59,371 nt of DNA from an uncultured Clostridium sp. (GCA_948441945.1 CAOJQV010000004.1:1-59371), one strand, 5' to 3'. Shown: positions 26,985 to 36,188, counted from the first letter of the stretch. Numbers and translations are program-made. Notes: a model not told the origin generated them from the letters alone.

Positions 26985-28166
26985 CTATAAATTTATAATT
27001 TCTACCTTATCTCTATATACAATTCCTGCTATTGAATTTGAAAGTACAATATTTGTTATTTCTTGTTCTGCTGTGTATTTTTTTATTAGCCAACCATTTG
27101 TATTAATAAATTCTACTTCTGAGCCTAAATTTAGTGCAATTGCATTATTATTTGTATATATTTCCTTTGTAACAGACTCTGCAGTATATAATGATGTACT
27201 TTTATTTTCTGAATTAATAATATTTACTACTGAATCTGCTGTAAATAATCCAGATGACTTTTCTTCTATAGTTATTGAATTATTAGCCAATTGTATAGAT
27301 GCAAATGATATTTTTCTCTTACCATATTCTTGTATAGTTTCTATTGTTCCATCTTCTTTTATACAGATAATTCTATGTGCATACATACAAAGCAGTTTAT
27401 TTTTTTCTTGATATTTTAAGTTTGTTATTAGTTCATTATTTTCTCCATTATATACCTGTTTTATGGAATTTTCTGCATTTTGTTTTCCTTCTTCTATTGA
27501 GATAATTTTTACATTTGATTGTATCATTGTACCTGATGTATCAATTTCTGCTATTGCTAAATACTTATTGTCATTTGATATTGATGTTGATACAGCTCTT
27601 GTTGATGACAGATATGTGTTAAATAGTAACTCTCCTTTATTGTCATACATAGCTATTATAGTTTTATAACTTGTATCTACAATTGTTACAGCTACATATC
27701 CATTTTTGTTTATATTAATTTCTGAAATATTTCCTTCTACATCTTTTTCCCAGACAATTTCTTTATCTTCTATTAGATATAGCTTTTTCCCTTTTTCTTC
27801 TGCTACTGCTAAATATCTATTACTTTCGTTAAAAATTGGTTTTGCAATTTCTAATGTAAGTTCCTTTTGCTTTTTACCTGTGTTATCATAAATTTCAAAG
27901 TTATTTTTATTCAATATTCCAATGTATTTATTAAATGCATATACATATGAATTATCAACATTTTCTATTTCTATGCTTGCTAAATTATTTTGTGTTATTT
28001 CTTTATGCAATATATATTTATCTATCCAACGTCTTACTGATTTATTATTTATATACATAGCTATTATAATTGTAAATATTATAATTAATACGACTATAAT
28101 ACTTGTTATTATTATTCTCTTTTTGCTAAATATTACATTTTCTGACTCTTTCCAAAAATCCTTCAT
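26985..28166 (-). CDS. DUF5711-like membrane-anchored beta-propeller protein
   Basis: 393 aa from the ATG at 28166 (AAAGGAG eight bases upstream). The open frame extends to 28241 only because it reads into a palindromic repeat. A cytoplasmic head, one helix (about 18-40) and a long extracellular part with repeated beta strands and 'AVAEEKGKKLYLIE', 'LAIAEIDTSG' and 'LLCMYAHRIICI' motifs suggest a WD/PQQ-like propeller. This matches the DUF5711 family of Clostridia, whose function is not established. It sits just upstream of cvpA in one operon. An envelope role is inferred from topology and neighbours only. Confidence 0.7.
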   Translation of the reverse strand: MKDFWKESENVIFSKKRIIITSIIVVLIIIFTIIIAMYINNKSVRRWIDKYILHKEITQNNLASIEIENVDNSYVYAFNKYIGILNKNNFEIYDNTGKKQKELTLEIAKPIFNESNRYLAVAEEKGKKLYLIEDKEIVWEKDVEGNISEININKNGYVAVTIVDTSYKTIIAMYDNKGELLFNTYLSSTRAVSTSISNDNKYLAIAEIDTSGTMIQSNVKIISIEEGKQNAENSIKQVYNGENNELITNLKYQEKNKLLCMYAHRIICIKEDGTIETIQEYGKRKISFASIQLANNSITIEEKSSGLFTADSVVNIINSENKSTSLYTAESVTKEIYTNNNAIALNLGSEVEFINTNGWLIKKYTAEQEITNIVLSNSIAGIVYRDKVEIINL

Positions 28167-28176
28167 TAGTTTCTCC

Positions 28177-28242
28177 TTTGTCCCAAAAGGGACGTTTACC
28201 TGTGGGACATGTCCCACAGGTAAACGTCCCTTTTGGGACAAA
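28177..28242. repeat. 66-bp perfect palindrome with GGGACGT core
   Basis: Arms 28177-28209 and 28210-28242 are perfect complements with no loop. Arm landmarks are TTTGTCCCAAAAGGGACGTT and GTGGGACATGTCCCAC at the centre. It fills the gap between the YkvI-like gene (stop at 28248) and the DUF5711-like start (28166), both on the minus strand, and could terminate or attenuate transcription. It belongs to the dispersed palindrome family. Confidence 0.92.
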
Positions 28243-28247
28243 TTATA

Positions 28248-29288
28248 TCAGTTTCTTGTCTTTTTTTCAATCTTTTTCGTTAATAAAATTTGAATTATTT
28301 GAATTAGTCCTAATATTCCTAGAATTGGGTAAAGTAAATTTACTAGATTTGAAAATCCTATTTGTGAAAATAAAACTGCACTTATACATATTATTATACA
28401 TTTTATATTAAAGTCTTTTTCTGTTTTAGCTGTGTTTTGTAAAAAACTGATTCCTAATGAAATTGCTGTTGTAAAAATTGCTATTAAAATGGTAATTCCG
28501 TATATGCTTTTTATTTGTGGAAATATTTTGCTAATTGCATACACTGCTGGCATTTCTAAGTTTTTTATATCTACATCTATATTTATTAATAATAAGTATA
28601 TTGATAATAATAGTATTGATATTATTGCTGTTACTATTATTGATATGTATTTTATATGTTTTTCTTTTTTTATATATTTTTTTATTGAGATTAGTATTGG
28701 TATTAATAGAATGCTATTATAACTTGAATATAATATCCCTTTTATAAACCAAGCATTGTTGCTTGTATCTTTTATTAGATAATTATTTATGTTTTTTATA
28801 TCTATGTATTTTAAATTTATAATTCCTATAAGCGTAATAATTAATATTAGTATTGGTATTAGTATTTCATTTACTTTTACTATTCCTTTTACATTAGTTT
28901 TTAGTATTATAAAACATATTATTGCAAAAATTGTGCTTCCTATTAGGCTATTTAGATTAAATTCTTGATTTAAGTATGCTCCAAATCCTGCTATCATTAC
29001 ATAAAAGCTAATTAATATAAATATATTTATTGTAGAATTAATGTACTTTTTTATTTTTTTGTTTTTTATATAATAGTTTATAAATTCATTATAGTTTTTT
29101 ATATCATTGTTTTCCACAATTTGTAACACTTTGTTTATAATTATTCCAATTAGCATACTTGATATTACAATTCCTATCATGCCTTTTATTCCATAACAGA
29201 AAAAAAAAGTTTGAACTTCTTGTCCAGATGCTAAACCCGCTCCTACAAATGTTCCTATTATTACAAATACAACCTTCATAATCTCCAT
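28248..29288 (-). CDS. YkvI-like multi-spanning membrane protein
   Basis: 346 aa, about ten hydrophobic helices. The N-terminal signature 'FVIIGTFVGAGLASGQEV' is typical of the YkvI/amino-acid-permease-like family, where the broken first helix forms the substrate site in LeuT-fold transporters. Substrate unknown. Start: ATG at 29288 with GGGGG nine bases upstream; an ATG at 29279 with GGAG only three bases away is the alternative. It follows a terminator and precedes a palindrome, so it is probably its own unit. Confidence 0.78.
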   Translation of the reverse strand: MEIMKVVFVIIGTFVGAGLASGQEVQTFFFCYGIKGMIGIVISSMLIGIIINKVLQIVENNDIKNYNEFINYYIKNKKIKKYINSTINIFILISFYVMIAGFGAYLNQEFNLNSLIGSTIFAIICFIILKTNVKGIVKVNEILIPILILIITLIGIINLKYIDIKNINNYLIKDTSNNAWFIKGILYSSYNSILLIPILISIKKYIKKEKHIKYISIIVTAIISILLLSIYLLLINIDVDIKNLEMPAVYAISKIFPQIKSIYGITILIAIFTTAISLGISFLQNTAKTEKDFNIKCIIICISAVLFSQIGFSNLVNLLYPILGILGLIQIIQILLTKKIEKKTRN

Positions 29289-29290
29289 AT

Positions 29291-29325
29291 AAAAAAGCCC
29301 CCTTTTATTTTATGAGGCTTTTGGG
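29291..29325 (-). terminator. Terminator after the GldG-like gene
   Basis: Minus-strand AAAAGCC ... GGCTTTTTT with a 16-base loop and U-run, located 12 bp after the stop. It also overlaps the likely ribosome site of the YkvI-like gene, so read-through transcripts may be translated poorly. Confidence 0.7.
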
Positions 29326-29337
29326 TTTGTTATGATT

Positions 29338-30801
29338 TTATTTTTTCCTTCTTCTTAATTGCCAAACTACAATTCCTACAATTATTATTAATATTGGCAA
29401 TCCAAATATGATTATGGTTATAATTTTATGCTCTAGCTCTGTAGGTATATATGTGATGCTTCCTGTACTCTTTTTAACTGTAATGTCTTCTTCTCTGTTT
29501 GTTAAATATGAAATTGAGTTTAGTACTAGGTCTTTATTATTACGATATACAATAATTGGTGTTTGTGAGTTTTTAGTTAATGGATAATCTGATATAAAGT
29601 TATTTTCACCATATATTATTAATGTAGATGTTGTTTCTCCTATTGTTTTTTCAAATTTTCCGCCTAATAGAATTGACTCTTGTTTTTCTTCTGTTTGTGC
29701 TTTGTCTGATGTAATTGTAAAATCTTTTCTAAAGTAAGCGTTTTCACTTGTTGTAATTAAATCTGTTTTTGTTACATTTAATTCACCTAATTTTGTATCA
29801 TCAACTACATTGATTTTTGTTGCATTTATAAATATTATTCCTTCTGAATTGTATATTTTATTTGTTACATCTGCATATTGTATTTCTGGCATAATTATAT
29901 TAGGTTGATTTGATATTATTTTGCTTGAGTCTGTTTCTCTCACAACTCCAACTTCAAATGGATTTATTCCATAAACTGTTAATATCTTGTTTATATTTGG
30001 AAGTTCAATACTTCTTGCCATAGCTGAATTTAGCCATAATATATTTCCACCTTTATTTATATAATCTATAATTGCATTTGTTGTTATATCGTCAAAGTCA
30101 GATTCTGGTGATGTAATTATTAATGTATCGCAGTCTTCAGGCACTTTTCCTTGTGTAAGTATATCTAGTGTCTCTACTTTATTTATTTCATTTTGTAAAT
30201 ACATATTTAAGTATTGCATACCATTATTTAGGCTAAATGTACTATATCCATTTAAAAAGTAAACTTTTGGTAATTCTTCTATTGATACTGCTTTAATTGA
30301 TGCCGTTAATTTTTCTTCTGCTATATTAATACTTTCGTAAGTTGTATAATCATATGTATATAAATCACTTGATGCTAAAACTTTTGATTGTTTTCCACTT
30401 TCTAAAATAATTCCTGTACTTCCTGTTTCTATTCCATATTTTTGTGCTAGGTCTGGTCTGCTTGTTGCGTCTGCTGTTTCTACTGATATATTTTTATTTG
30501 CCTTTTCGTATTGTCTTGCTAAGTCAAGTACAGCGTCTTCTTCTGAGTATCCTATAAAATATATATTTATTTGGTTTTCTATATTTTTAATTTGTTCTTT
30601 ACTTTCCTCTGTTAATGTAAAGATTTTGTCTTCTGTAAAGTCTATTGGTGTCAATTGCAATTTTTGTGTTATTACTGTAATTGCAATAAAAGTTGCTATA
30701 ATTGCAAGTACTAAGACTATTGTATATGTACTATTTATAATCCATTTCTTTTTTATTATATCAATGAATTTATTTGTTTTGTCTGTTTTCTCTTTTTTCA
30801 C
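29338..30801 (-). CDS. GldG-like auxiliary subunit of an ABC transporter
   Basis: 487 aa from GTG at 30801 (GGAGG six bases upstream). One N-terminal helix (about 20-42). A large extracellular domain (about 55-440) has 'FTLTEESKEQIKNIENQINIYF' region features, 'PKVYFLNGYSTFSLNNG' and 'GGNILWLNSAMARS', as in the GldG / ABC_transp_aux family. One C-terminal helix (about 457-480) is followed by a basic end. These proteins accompany GldA/GldF-type ABC-2 exporters. In Bacteroidetes they support gliding; in Firmicutes the role is unknown. Third gene of the operon after the ATPase and permease. Confidence 0.83.
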   Translation of the reverse strand: MKKEKTDKTNKFIDIIKKKWIINSTYTIVLVLAIIATFIAITVITQKLQLTPIDFTEDKIFTLTEESKEQIKNIENQINIYFIGYSEEDAVLDLARQYEKANKNISVETADATSRPDLAQKYGIETGSTGIILESGKQSKVLASSDLYTYDYTTYESINIAEEKLTASIKAVSIEELPKVYFLNGYSTFSLNNGMQYLNMYLQNEINKVETLDILTQGKVPEDCDTLIITSPESDFDDITTNAIIDYINKGGNILWLNSAMARSIELPNINKILTVYGINPFEVGVVRETDSSKIISNQPNIIMPEIQYADVTNKIYNSEGIIFINATKINVVDDTKLGELNVTKTDLITTSENAYFRKDFTITSDKAQTEEKQESILLGGKFEKTIGETTSTLIIYGENNFISDYPLTKNSQTPIIVYRNNKDLVLNSISYLTNREEDITVKKSTGSITYIPTELEHKIITIIIFGLPILIIIVGIVVWQLRRRKK

Positions 30802-30814
30802 TTTTATCCTCCTT

Positions 30815-31501
30815 CTATTTTACACTTTTTCTTCTCTGTAATACTGTTATTGTTAGTAATATGCATGTAATTGTAAATGTTATAAATGTTATGGTGTCTC
30901 CTATTTCTATTTCTCCTTGTGTGTATTTATAAAACATATTTATGAAAGAGTAACTTTCTAAGTTTGTGTTAAATTCTGGTAATACCCAAGTAATTATAAA
31001 GAATCCTATTGATATAATACCAGATATAATTTGGTTTTCTGTTATACTTGATGTTAACATTCCAAATGAAATGTATGACATAGTGAATAATAGGAGTCCT
31101 AATAATGTTACAAATGTTGTTGTAAGTTTTGGTACTCCATAATGGCATAGAATTCCAAAATATATAAATGTGAAAATTTCTGTTATAGCTACAACTCCTA
31201 CGGCAGCAATAAATTTTCCTAATACTATTTTTGTAATGCTGATTGGAGATGTTAATAATAATTGTTCTGTGCCTGTTTTTCTTTCTTCTGAAAATGCTCT
31301 CATGGTTAATAATGGTATTATAAATGCTAATACTAATATTGTTGGTAAACTATAGTATATATATTCGAAATTTATATTTGCATTTTCTAGCACAGTAAAA
31401 TAAAATGATACACTAAATGCTATTAAAAATACACCTATAAATATGTATCCTATTGGTGAATAAAAATAAGATTTAAATTCTTTCTTTATGACTGCCCACA
31501 T
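30815..31501 (-). CDS. ABC-2 type permease (GldF-like)
   Basis: 228 aa with six predicted helices. Motifs 'SPIGYIFIGVFLIAFS', 'PLLTMRAFSEERKTGTEQLLLTSP' and 'IVLGKFIAAVGVV' are typical of ABC-2 permeases of the GldF/NosY group. Its ATG overlaps the end of the ATPase gene by 16 bases, and the GldG-like gene follows 13 bp later, so the three are translated as a unit. Substrate unknown. Confidence 0.88.
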   Translation of the reverse strand: MWAVIKKEFKSYFYSPIGYIFIGVFLIAFSVSFYFTVLENANINFEYIYYSLPTILVLAFIIPLLTMRAFSEERKTGTEQLLLTSPISITKIVLGKFIAAVGVVAITEIFTFIYFGILCHYGVPKLTTTFVTLLGLLLFTMSYISFGMLTSSITENQIISGIISIGFFIITWVLPEFNTNLESYSFINMFYKYTQGEIEIGDTITFITFTITCILLTITVLQRRKSVK

Positions 31502-32442
31502 TGATTTTCTCCTCCTTCTATTAATTTCATGAATGCATCTTCTAGAGTTGTGTCTGCTTGTTTCATTTCAAATATTGTAATGTTTTCTTTTGCGAATTCT
31601 TTAAATATCATTTTTCTTAAATCTTTGTCATTTTCTGCTTTTATTACATATTGTTTTGTTTTGTCTTCGTTTTCTTTTATTAGTTTTATTTCTGGTATTT
31701 CTGGTATTTTTTCTTTTATAGTTTCCATTTTGTTTTCTGTATCTTCTACTGTTACATATATATTGTTGTTATTGTTTACTTTTTTCTCTAAGTTTTCTGG
31801 TGTATCTATTGCTACTATTTTTCCTTTATTTATGATAATTACTTTACTACATATTTGGCTTATTTCTGATAATATATGTGAACTTAGTATAACTGTATGT
31901 TCTTTTCCTAGTTCTTTTATTAATTGTCTGATTTCTGTAATTTGTTTTGGGTCTAGTCCGACTGTTGGTTCGTCTAATATAAGTACTTTTGGTTCTCCTA
32001 CTAAGCTTCCTGCCATACTCACTCTTTGTTTATATCCTCTTGATAAGTTACGTATTAGTTTGTTTTCTACATTTTTTAGTCCTGTTTGTTCTATAATTTT
32101 TGATACTTTTTCTTTTCTTTCTTTTTTATTTACTTTTTTTAGTTCTGCCATGTAGTTTACAAATTCTTTTACTGTTAATTCTGAATATAATGGAACTCCT
32201 TCTGGCATATATCCTATTTGTTCTTTTGCTTTTTTTGGTTTTTTTGATATGTCATATCCTTCTATTATTATTTGTCCTTCTGTTGGTTCGATATATCCTG
32301 TTATCATGTTCATTGTTGTACTTTTTCCTGCTCCATTTGGTCCAAGTAGCCCTACAATTTCTCCTTCTTGGATTTGAAAACTTATGTTGTCTACTGCTGT
32401 TGTACTACCATATTTTTTAGTGATGTTTTTTACTTCTATCAC
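31486..32442 (-). CDS. ABC transporter ATP-binding protein (GldA-like)
   Basis: 318 aa from GTG at 32442 (AAGGAGG seven bases upstream). Walker A 'GLLGPNGAGKSTT', Q-loop 'EQIGYMPEGVPLY', signature 'NLSRGYKQR', Walker B 'VLILDEPTVGLD' and H-loop 'ILSSHIL' are all present. The extra C-terminal domain (about 215-318) is usual for GldA/CcmA-type exporters. It powers the permease encoded downstream. A likely promoter (TTTACA, 17 bp, TATTAT) precedes it in the 199-bp gap shared with the divergent tRNA-Arg. Confidence 0.92.
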   Translation of the reverse strand: MIEVKNITKKYGSTTAVDNISFQIQEGEIVGLLGPNGAGKSTTMNMITGYIEPTEGQIIIEGYDISKKPKKAKEQIGYMPEGVPLYSELTVKEFVNYMAELKKVNKKERKEKVSKIIEQTGLKNVENKLIRNLSRGYKQRVSMAGSLVGEPKVLILDEPTVGLDPKQITEIRQLIKELGKEHTVILSSHILSEISQICSKVIIINKGKIVAIDTPENLEKKVNNNNNIYVTVEDTENKMETIKEKIPEIPEIKLIKENEDKTKQYVIKAENDKDLRKMIFKEFAKENITIFEMKQADTTLEDAFMKLIEGGENQCGQS

Positions 32443-32600
32443 GAGAATTCCTCCTTATATTTATTTTTTCTATAATATCATTTTAGTTTTTTGATGTAAA
32501 GTTTTTCACAAAGAATTCACATTACGGAAGTAGTGCTTTCGTCTTTATTGTATTTTTTGTTATTGGATAGGCTGATACCAAATTTTTGATATATTTTTCT

Positions 32601-32629
32601 TGACTTTTGTTTTTTTCTGTGTTATTATA
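32601..32629 (+). promoter_or_regulatory. Promoter for tRNA-Arg(UCU)
   Basis: TTGACT (32601-32606), 17-bp spacer, TATTAT (32624-32629) with TGT before it (extended -10). The predicted start is a few bases before the tRNA. Confidence 0.8.
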
Positions 32630-32641
32630 TTTATTGTTCAT

Positions 32642-32718
<77 letters not shown>

Positions 32719-32824
32719 TAGTAATATTATACAATTCTAGTATAGGTTAGACGTTACTTTTAAGGTTGTAACGTCTTTTTGTTTACCAAAATTTATAATG
32801 CTCATTTAGTATAGGAGGTGATTT

Positions 32825-33058
32825 TTGGCTAAAATAATGATTGCTGATGTTTTATATACTACAACAGACGAAACATTTTATGTTTTAGACAATGTTCATG
32901 CTAATGCTTCCAAGTATTATGCTGAAACATTAGAAGATGTTTTTAATAAGCTTAAGCAAGATAAATGGAAACAATGTGGTAAAGTCAATAAAAGCGATGG
33001 CTTATTAGCAGATATGTTTAAAAAAGAGGAAAATTATATTGCTGTTTGGCAAGAATGA
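32825..33058 (+). CDS. Small protein of unknown function (77 aa)
   Basis: 77 aa starting at TTG 32825. A full AGGAGG lies six bases upstream, whereas the first ATG (32837) is 18 bases away. No signal peptide or membrane helix; acidic/basic mixed, with 'KYYAETLEDVFNKLKQDKWKQCGKV' spanning a likely helix. I do not recognise a family. It follows tRNA-Arg by 106 bp, may be expressed from the tRNA promoter, and ends at a clear terminator. Confidence 0.72.
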   Translation: MAKIMIADVLYTTTDETFYVLDNVHANASKYYAETLEDVFNKLKQDKWKQCGKVNKSDGLLADMFKKEENYIAVWQE

Positions 33059-33091
33059 AATTCAAAATTATTATTTAAACTCAAAGATAAT

Positions 33092-33134
33092 AAAAAACAT
33101 CTCAATTTACATTATTGTATTTTGAGATGTTTTT
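33092..33134. terminator. Bidirectional terminator (CATCTCAA hairpin family)
   Basis: AAAAAACATCTCAA and its complement TTGAGATGTTTTT around a loop with TTTACATTATTGTA. It serves the 77-aa gene and the convergent methyltransferase. Very similar hairpins stand at 35296 and 36125. Confidence 0.85.
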
Positions 33135-33167
33135 ATCTATATATGTAATTTACTTTTTAATATTTTC

Positions 33168-33824
33168 CTATTTTCTTAGAACATATACCAACCATTTGTT
33201 GTTATTTTCTCCACCTTCTTTATGAAAATTATAAATCCTATATCCCATCTTAGTAATAATTTCATTCAATTCTTCTTCATAAAAATATTTATAATAACGT
33301 TCTGCTCCCATATGGTACTCATTTGGAAAATCAACCCACTCTTCATCAACATCTCTGGTTTCGCGATTTATTGCATTAAAAATAAACAGTCCATCTTTTT
33401 CAAGTATGTCATATACTTTTTTCAAAACTTTCAATACATCGCTTTTAGTAAAATGAACAAAAACTCTCCAACAAAAAATAGCTGAATATTTTTCTTTAAA
33501 CTCATCTTCTAATATATTAAATTTAATTGTTTTTAAACCTTTAGATTTTATTGAATTAATAAAATCCTCTGCTATATCACTTGCTGTTATTTCATATCCT
33601 AATTTTTCAATATACTTTGCATTTGTACCATCAGCAGAACCAATTTCAAAAACTTTTGCACTTTTGGGCAATGTTTCAATATTAACTCTAATAAATTTTT
33701 CTAATTGCTCACGTTTATGTTTTGCCTTCTCTGGGTCTAGATTGTCATGTTCAATACTAGTTTCTAAATATGTTTTTGCCTTCTGATTGTATACTTCGAG
33801 TGTTTTTTCGTTTTCTATACTCAT
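33168..33824 (-). CDS. Class I SAM-dependent methyltransferase
   Basis: 218 aa. Motif I 'AKVFEIGSADGTNAKYIEKLG' (about 57-77), an acidic end of strand 2 ('ITASDIAEDFINS'), and 'YSAIFCWRVFVHFTKSD' where many small-molecule methyltransferases have their post-motif-II loop. Substrate not predictable. No membrane or DNA-binding part. It lies 50 bp after the DUF4143 ATPase gene and may share its promoter. Confidence 0.82.
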   Translation of the reverse strand: MSIENEKTLEVYNQKAKTYLETSIEHDNLDPEKAKHKREQLEKFIRVNIETLPKSAKVFEIGSADGTNAKYIEKLGYEITASDIAEDFINSIKSKGLKTIKFNILEDEFKEKYSAIFCWRVFVHFTKSDVLKVLKKVYDILEKDGLFIFNAINRETRDVDEEWVDFPNEYHMGAERYYKYFYEEELNEIITKMGYRIYNFHKEGGENNNKWLVYVLRK

Positions 33825-33874
33825 TCTATATTTTCCTCGCTATCTTTTGATTTTTTGTTACTTTATTACTAATG

Positions 33875-35071
33875 TTAATTATCTAGTGATTCCATTAATA
33901 AAAAGTCTTTTAATTTAATATGTTTTACTGTACTTGTTGAATAGTCTATATCATCATTTGTAATAAGTATTTTCTGCGATAAGTTATCTATGTTAGCAAA
34001 TGCAGAAAATTCACGATTATATGTTTTTTCTTCTGCTACACTATAAGCAACTTGTATAAAGTATTTTTTATTATTCTTTTGAGCTAGAAAATCTATTTCT
34101 TTTCCATTATTGTTAAATACATTTATATTATATCCCATATATACAAGTTCATTATAAATGATATTTTCTAAGTTATGAGTTAAATCATATCGATTATCCA
34201 TACATCTGATTGAATTAAAAGCAACATCTGTATTATATATTTTTATATAGTATGCTAATTCACTTTTTGTCTTTGTTGAATATTGTTTAACAGGCTCAAT
34301 TATATATGCTTCTTCTAAATAACCAAGATATTTAATAATAGTGTTGATAGAACAATTTTCGTTTTTATCTTTTATATATTTGTGAATTGATTTTGCCGAG
34401 ATGATTCTACTATTTGATCTTAAAATGTAATTAACTAGACTCTTAAATAGTTTGTCCTTTTTTATTTTATATCTATTAATTAAATCATTAATAACAATTG
34501 TATCATCTAAATCACTTAAATATCTTATTCTAGCTTCGTCTGTATCAAATTCAAATCTTTTAGGAAAGCCTCCCCATACTAAATAATCTGTAATAGTGCA
34601 TTCTTTTTCTAATTCTTTTGTATATTCTAAGATTTCTTTATATACAAAAGGCCTAATTTTAAATGCAACATATCTACCACTTAATTCTTTTGTGAATTCT
34701 TTTGATAATAGTTTTGAGTTTGAACCAGTAATAAATATAGAATTATCATATAGTCTTAGTGTTTTACATGCTTCTTGCCAATTTTCTATCATTTGTATTT
34801 CATCTAAAAATACATAACATTTTCCACTTTTTCTATTGCTTTCTATGTAATCAATAAGTTCATTACTATTCGAAATATTAGTTAATATTCTTTTATCTTC
34901 AAAATTTAAATAAATTAAATTATCTGTTTTTTGTTTTATTTCATTTCTTATTTGTTCTAATATAACAGATTTTCCAGAACGCCTTATTCCTGTTATGATT
35001 TTTATTAAATCTGAATCATAAAATTCACGAACTGGATTTATATAATGTTCTCTATAAATCATGTTTTTCAC
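33875..35071 (-). CDS. AAA ATPase with DUF4143 domain
   Basis: 398 aa. N-terminal AAA_14 domain: Walker A 'GIRRSGKSVILEQI' (about 28-41), Walker B 'CYVFLDEIQMIE', sensor 'SIFITGSNSKLLS'. The C-terminal DUF4143 half (about 200-370) ends in a nuclease-fold-like region with 'NNNGKEIDFLAQ' and 'YFIQVAYS', the D/E-x-K-like pattern of this family. Such proteins are common in anaerobes, often several per genome; their role is not established. Driven by the consensus promoter at 35082-35110. Confidence 0.9.
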   Translation of the reverse strand: MKNMIYREHYINPVREFYDSDLIKIITGIRRSGKSVILEQIRNEIKQKTDNLIYLNFEDKRILTNISNSNELIDYIESNRKSGKCYVFLDEIQMIENWQEACKTLRLYDNSIFITGSNSKLLSKEFTKELSGRYVAFKIRPFVYKEILEYTKELEKECTITDYLVWGGFPKRFEFDTDEARIRYLSDLDDTIVINDLINRYKIKKDKLFKSLVNYILRSNSRIISAKSIHKYIKDKNENCSINTIIKYLGYLEEAYIIEPVKQYSTKTKSELAYYIKIYNTDVAFNSIRCMDNRYDLTHNLENIIYNELVYMGYNINVFNNNGKEIDFLAQKNNKKYFIQVAYSVAEEKTYNREFSAFANIDNLSQKILITNDDIDYSTSTVKHIKLKDFLLMESLDN

Positions 35072-35081
35072 CTCTTACTCT

Positions 35082-35110
35082 ATTATACTGAAAGTTTTTT
35101 AGATTGTCAA
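35082..35110 (-). promoter_or_regulatory. Consensus promoter for the DUF4143 ATPase gene
   Basis: Minus-strand TTGACA (35110-35105), exactly 17 bp, TATAAT (35087-35082): a full sigma-A consensus. The rest of this gap, 35111-35295, holds no recognisable gene, only AT-rich DNA and a weak TTTCGGAT/ATCCGAAT pair near 35232-35276. Confidence 0.82.
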
Positions 35111-35295
35111 TAAAATGTTTCATTTCTACTGAAATATTTTGCTGAAATTAAAAAATGTTTCACTTTAATATTATTTTTGTATTATTATACCATTCATAAT
35201 TGTAACAATACCAATTTTTGAATAATAAAGTTTCGGATTTGTTAAGTTGTGGTTCACCATTATATTATTATCCGAATCCTCTAAAATGGAATAAG

Positions 35296-35339
35296 GAAAA
35301 ACCATCTCAATTTACATTGTTGTATTTGAGATGGTTTTT
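35296..35339 (-). terminator. Terminator after the XRE/zinc-ribbon gene (CATCTCAA family)
   Basis: AAAAACCATCTCAA ... TTGAGATGGTTTTT with loop TTTACATTGTTGTA. Nearly the same stem and loop as the hairpin at 33092, differing at a compensated base pair (CAT/ATG versus CCAT/ATGG). Confidence 0.85.
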
Positions 35340-35364
35340 ATTTTAATATCTCCTTCTCTACTAA

Positions 35365-35973
35365 TTATTTACTTAGAATCTTCTTATTCCATGTTTTTTT
35401 GCTACATTTTGGACATTTCATATATCTTATTCTACCATAATGTATTGAAAATAAAACTGAATTATAATCTGGTACATATCTATTATGACAATGTTGACAT
35501 TCATAATATCCTGCATCTTTTTCAATCTTAATTGCAAATCCTACTCCTATTATAAAAATTAACATTCCTACTACCATTAATGCAATTTTTAATATTATAT
35601 TCTCTATTGCAAATAAAGAGACAAATATCATAATTAGAAATGTAATTGTAGACATGTAACCAATTACATTTTCTAATAATAACATCTTCTTTGCACTATC
35701 TTCTTCTCTCCTTTTAAATTCTAATAAATTTTCTTCCACTATTTTATCATAATTACTCATTTCTATCATCTCCCCACTTAATAATTCATTTACAGTAATA
35801 TCAAGTTCAGCACATAATTCAAGCATTATTGATGAATCAGGCATACCTTTTCCTGTTTCCCATTTTGATATCGCTCTATCTGTGATATTTAATTTTTCGG
35901 CTAACTGTGCTTGTGTCATATTTTTTTCTTTTCTACATTGAGCAATAAACCTACCAATTTTTACTTGATCCAT
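35365..35973 (-). CDS. XRE-family regulator with membrane helices and zinc ribbon
   Basis: 202 aa. N-terminal helix-turn-helix (about 6-60): 'FIAQCRKEKNMTQAQLAEKL' region features and 'ITDRAISKWETGKGMPDSS'. Two membrane helices (about 105-125 and 128-150). The C-terminal part has C-x2-C pairs ('YECQHCHN', 'KCPKCSKK') typical of a zinc ribbon. Membrane-bound XRE proteins of this type are widespread in Clostridia; targets unknown. Start ATG with TAAGGAGG upstream. Confidence 0.88.
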   Translation of the reverse strand: MDQVKIGRFIAQCRKEKNMTQAQLAEKLNITDRAISKWETGKGMPDSSIMLELCAELDITVNELLSGEMIEMSNYDKIVEENLLEFKRREEDSAKKMLLLENVIGYMSTITFLIMIFVSLFAIENIILKIALMVVGMLIFIIGVGFAIKIEKDAGYYECQHCHNRYVPDYNSVLFSIHYGRIRYMKCPKCSKKTWNKKILSK

Positions 35974-36124
35974 ATTCTTACCTCCTTAGTATTATAGTAA
36001 AAAATTTAAGTAAAAAAGTAAATATACTAATGGTTGAGTGAGGTTATTTTTTGTCTTTCACTCTAAACTTTCACCCTTTCTAATTTTATCCGTTATAGTA
36101 ATATTAATACTATATCATAAATTT

Positions 36125-36172
36125 AAAAAATATCTCAAGTCACATTTTATTTGTGATTTGAGATATTTTTTT
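36125..36172 (-). terminator. Terminator after the SpaA-type surface gene (TATCTCAA hairpin)
   Basis: AAAAAATATCTCAAGTCACA ... TGTGATTTGAGATATTTTTT. Same layout as the hairpins at 33092 and 35296, with a longer stem (the loop-side CACA/TGTG also pairs). Located 17 bp after the stop. Confidence 0.85.
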
Positions 36173-36188
36173 GTGTAGTTTAGTTTTA

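Noticed and set aside
28167-28241. 25-residue N-terminal extension of the DUF5711-like protein
   Set aside because: It is translated palindrome sequence and lacks a ribosome site; ATG 28166 has AAAGGAG.
29338-32442. Gliding motility operon
   Set aside because: The subunits are GldA/F/G-like, but the rest of the gliding machinery is a Bacteroidetes trait; this is a general ABC-2 exporter family in Firmicutes.
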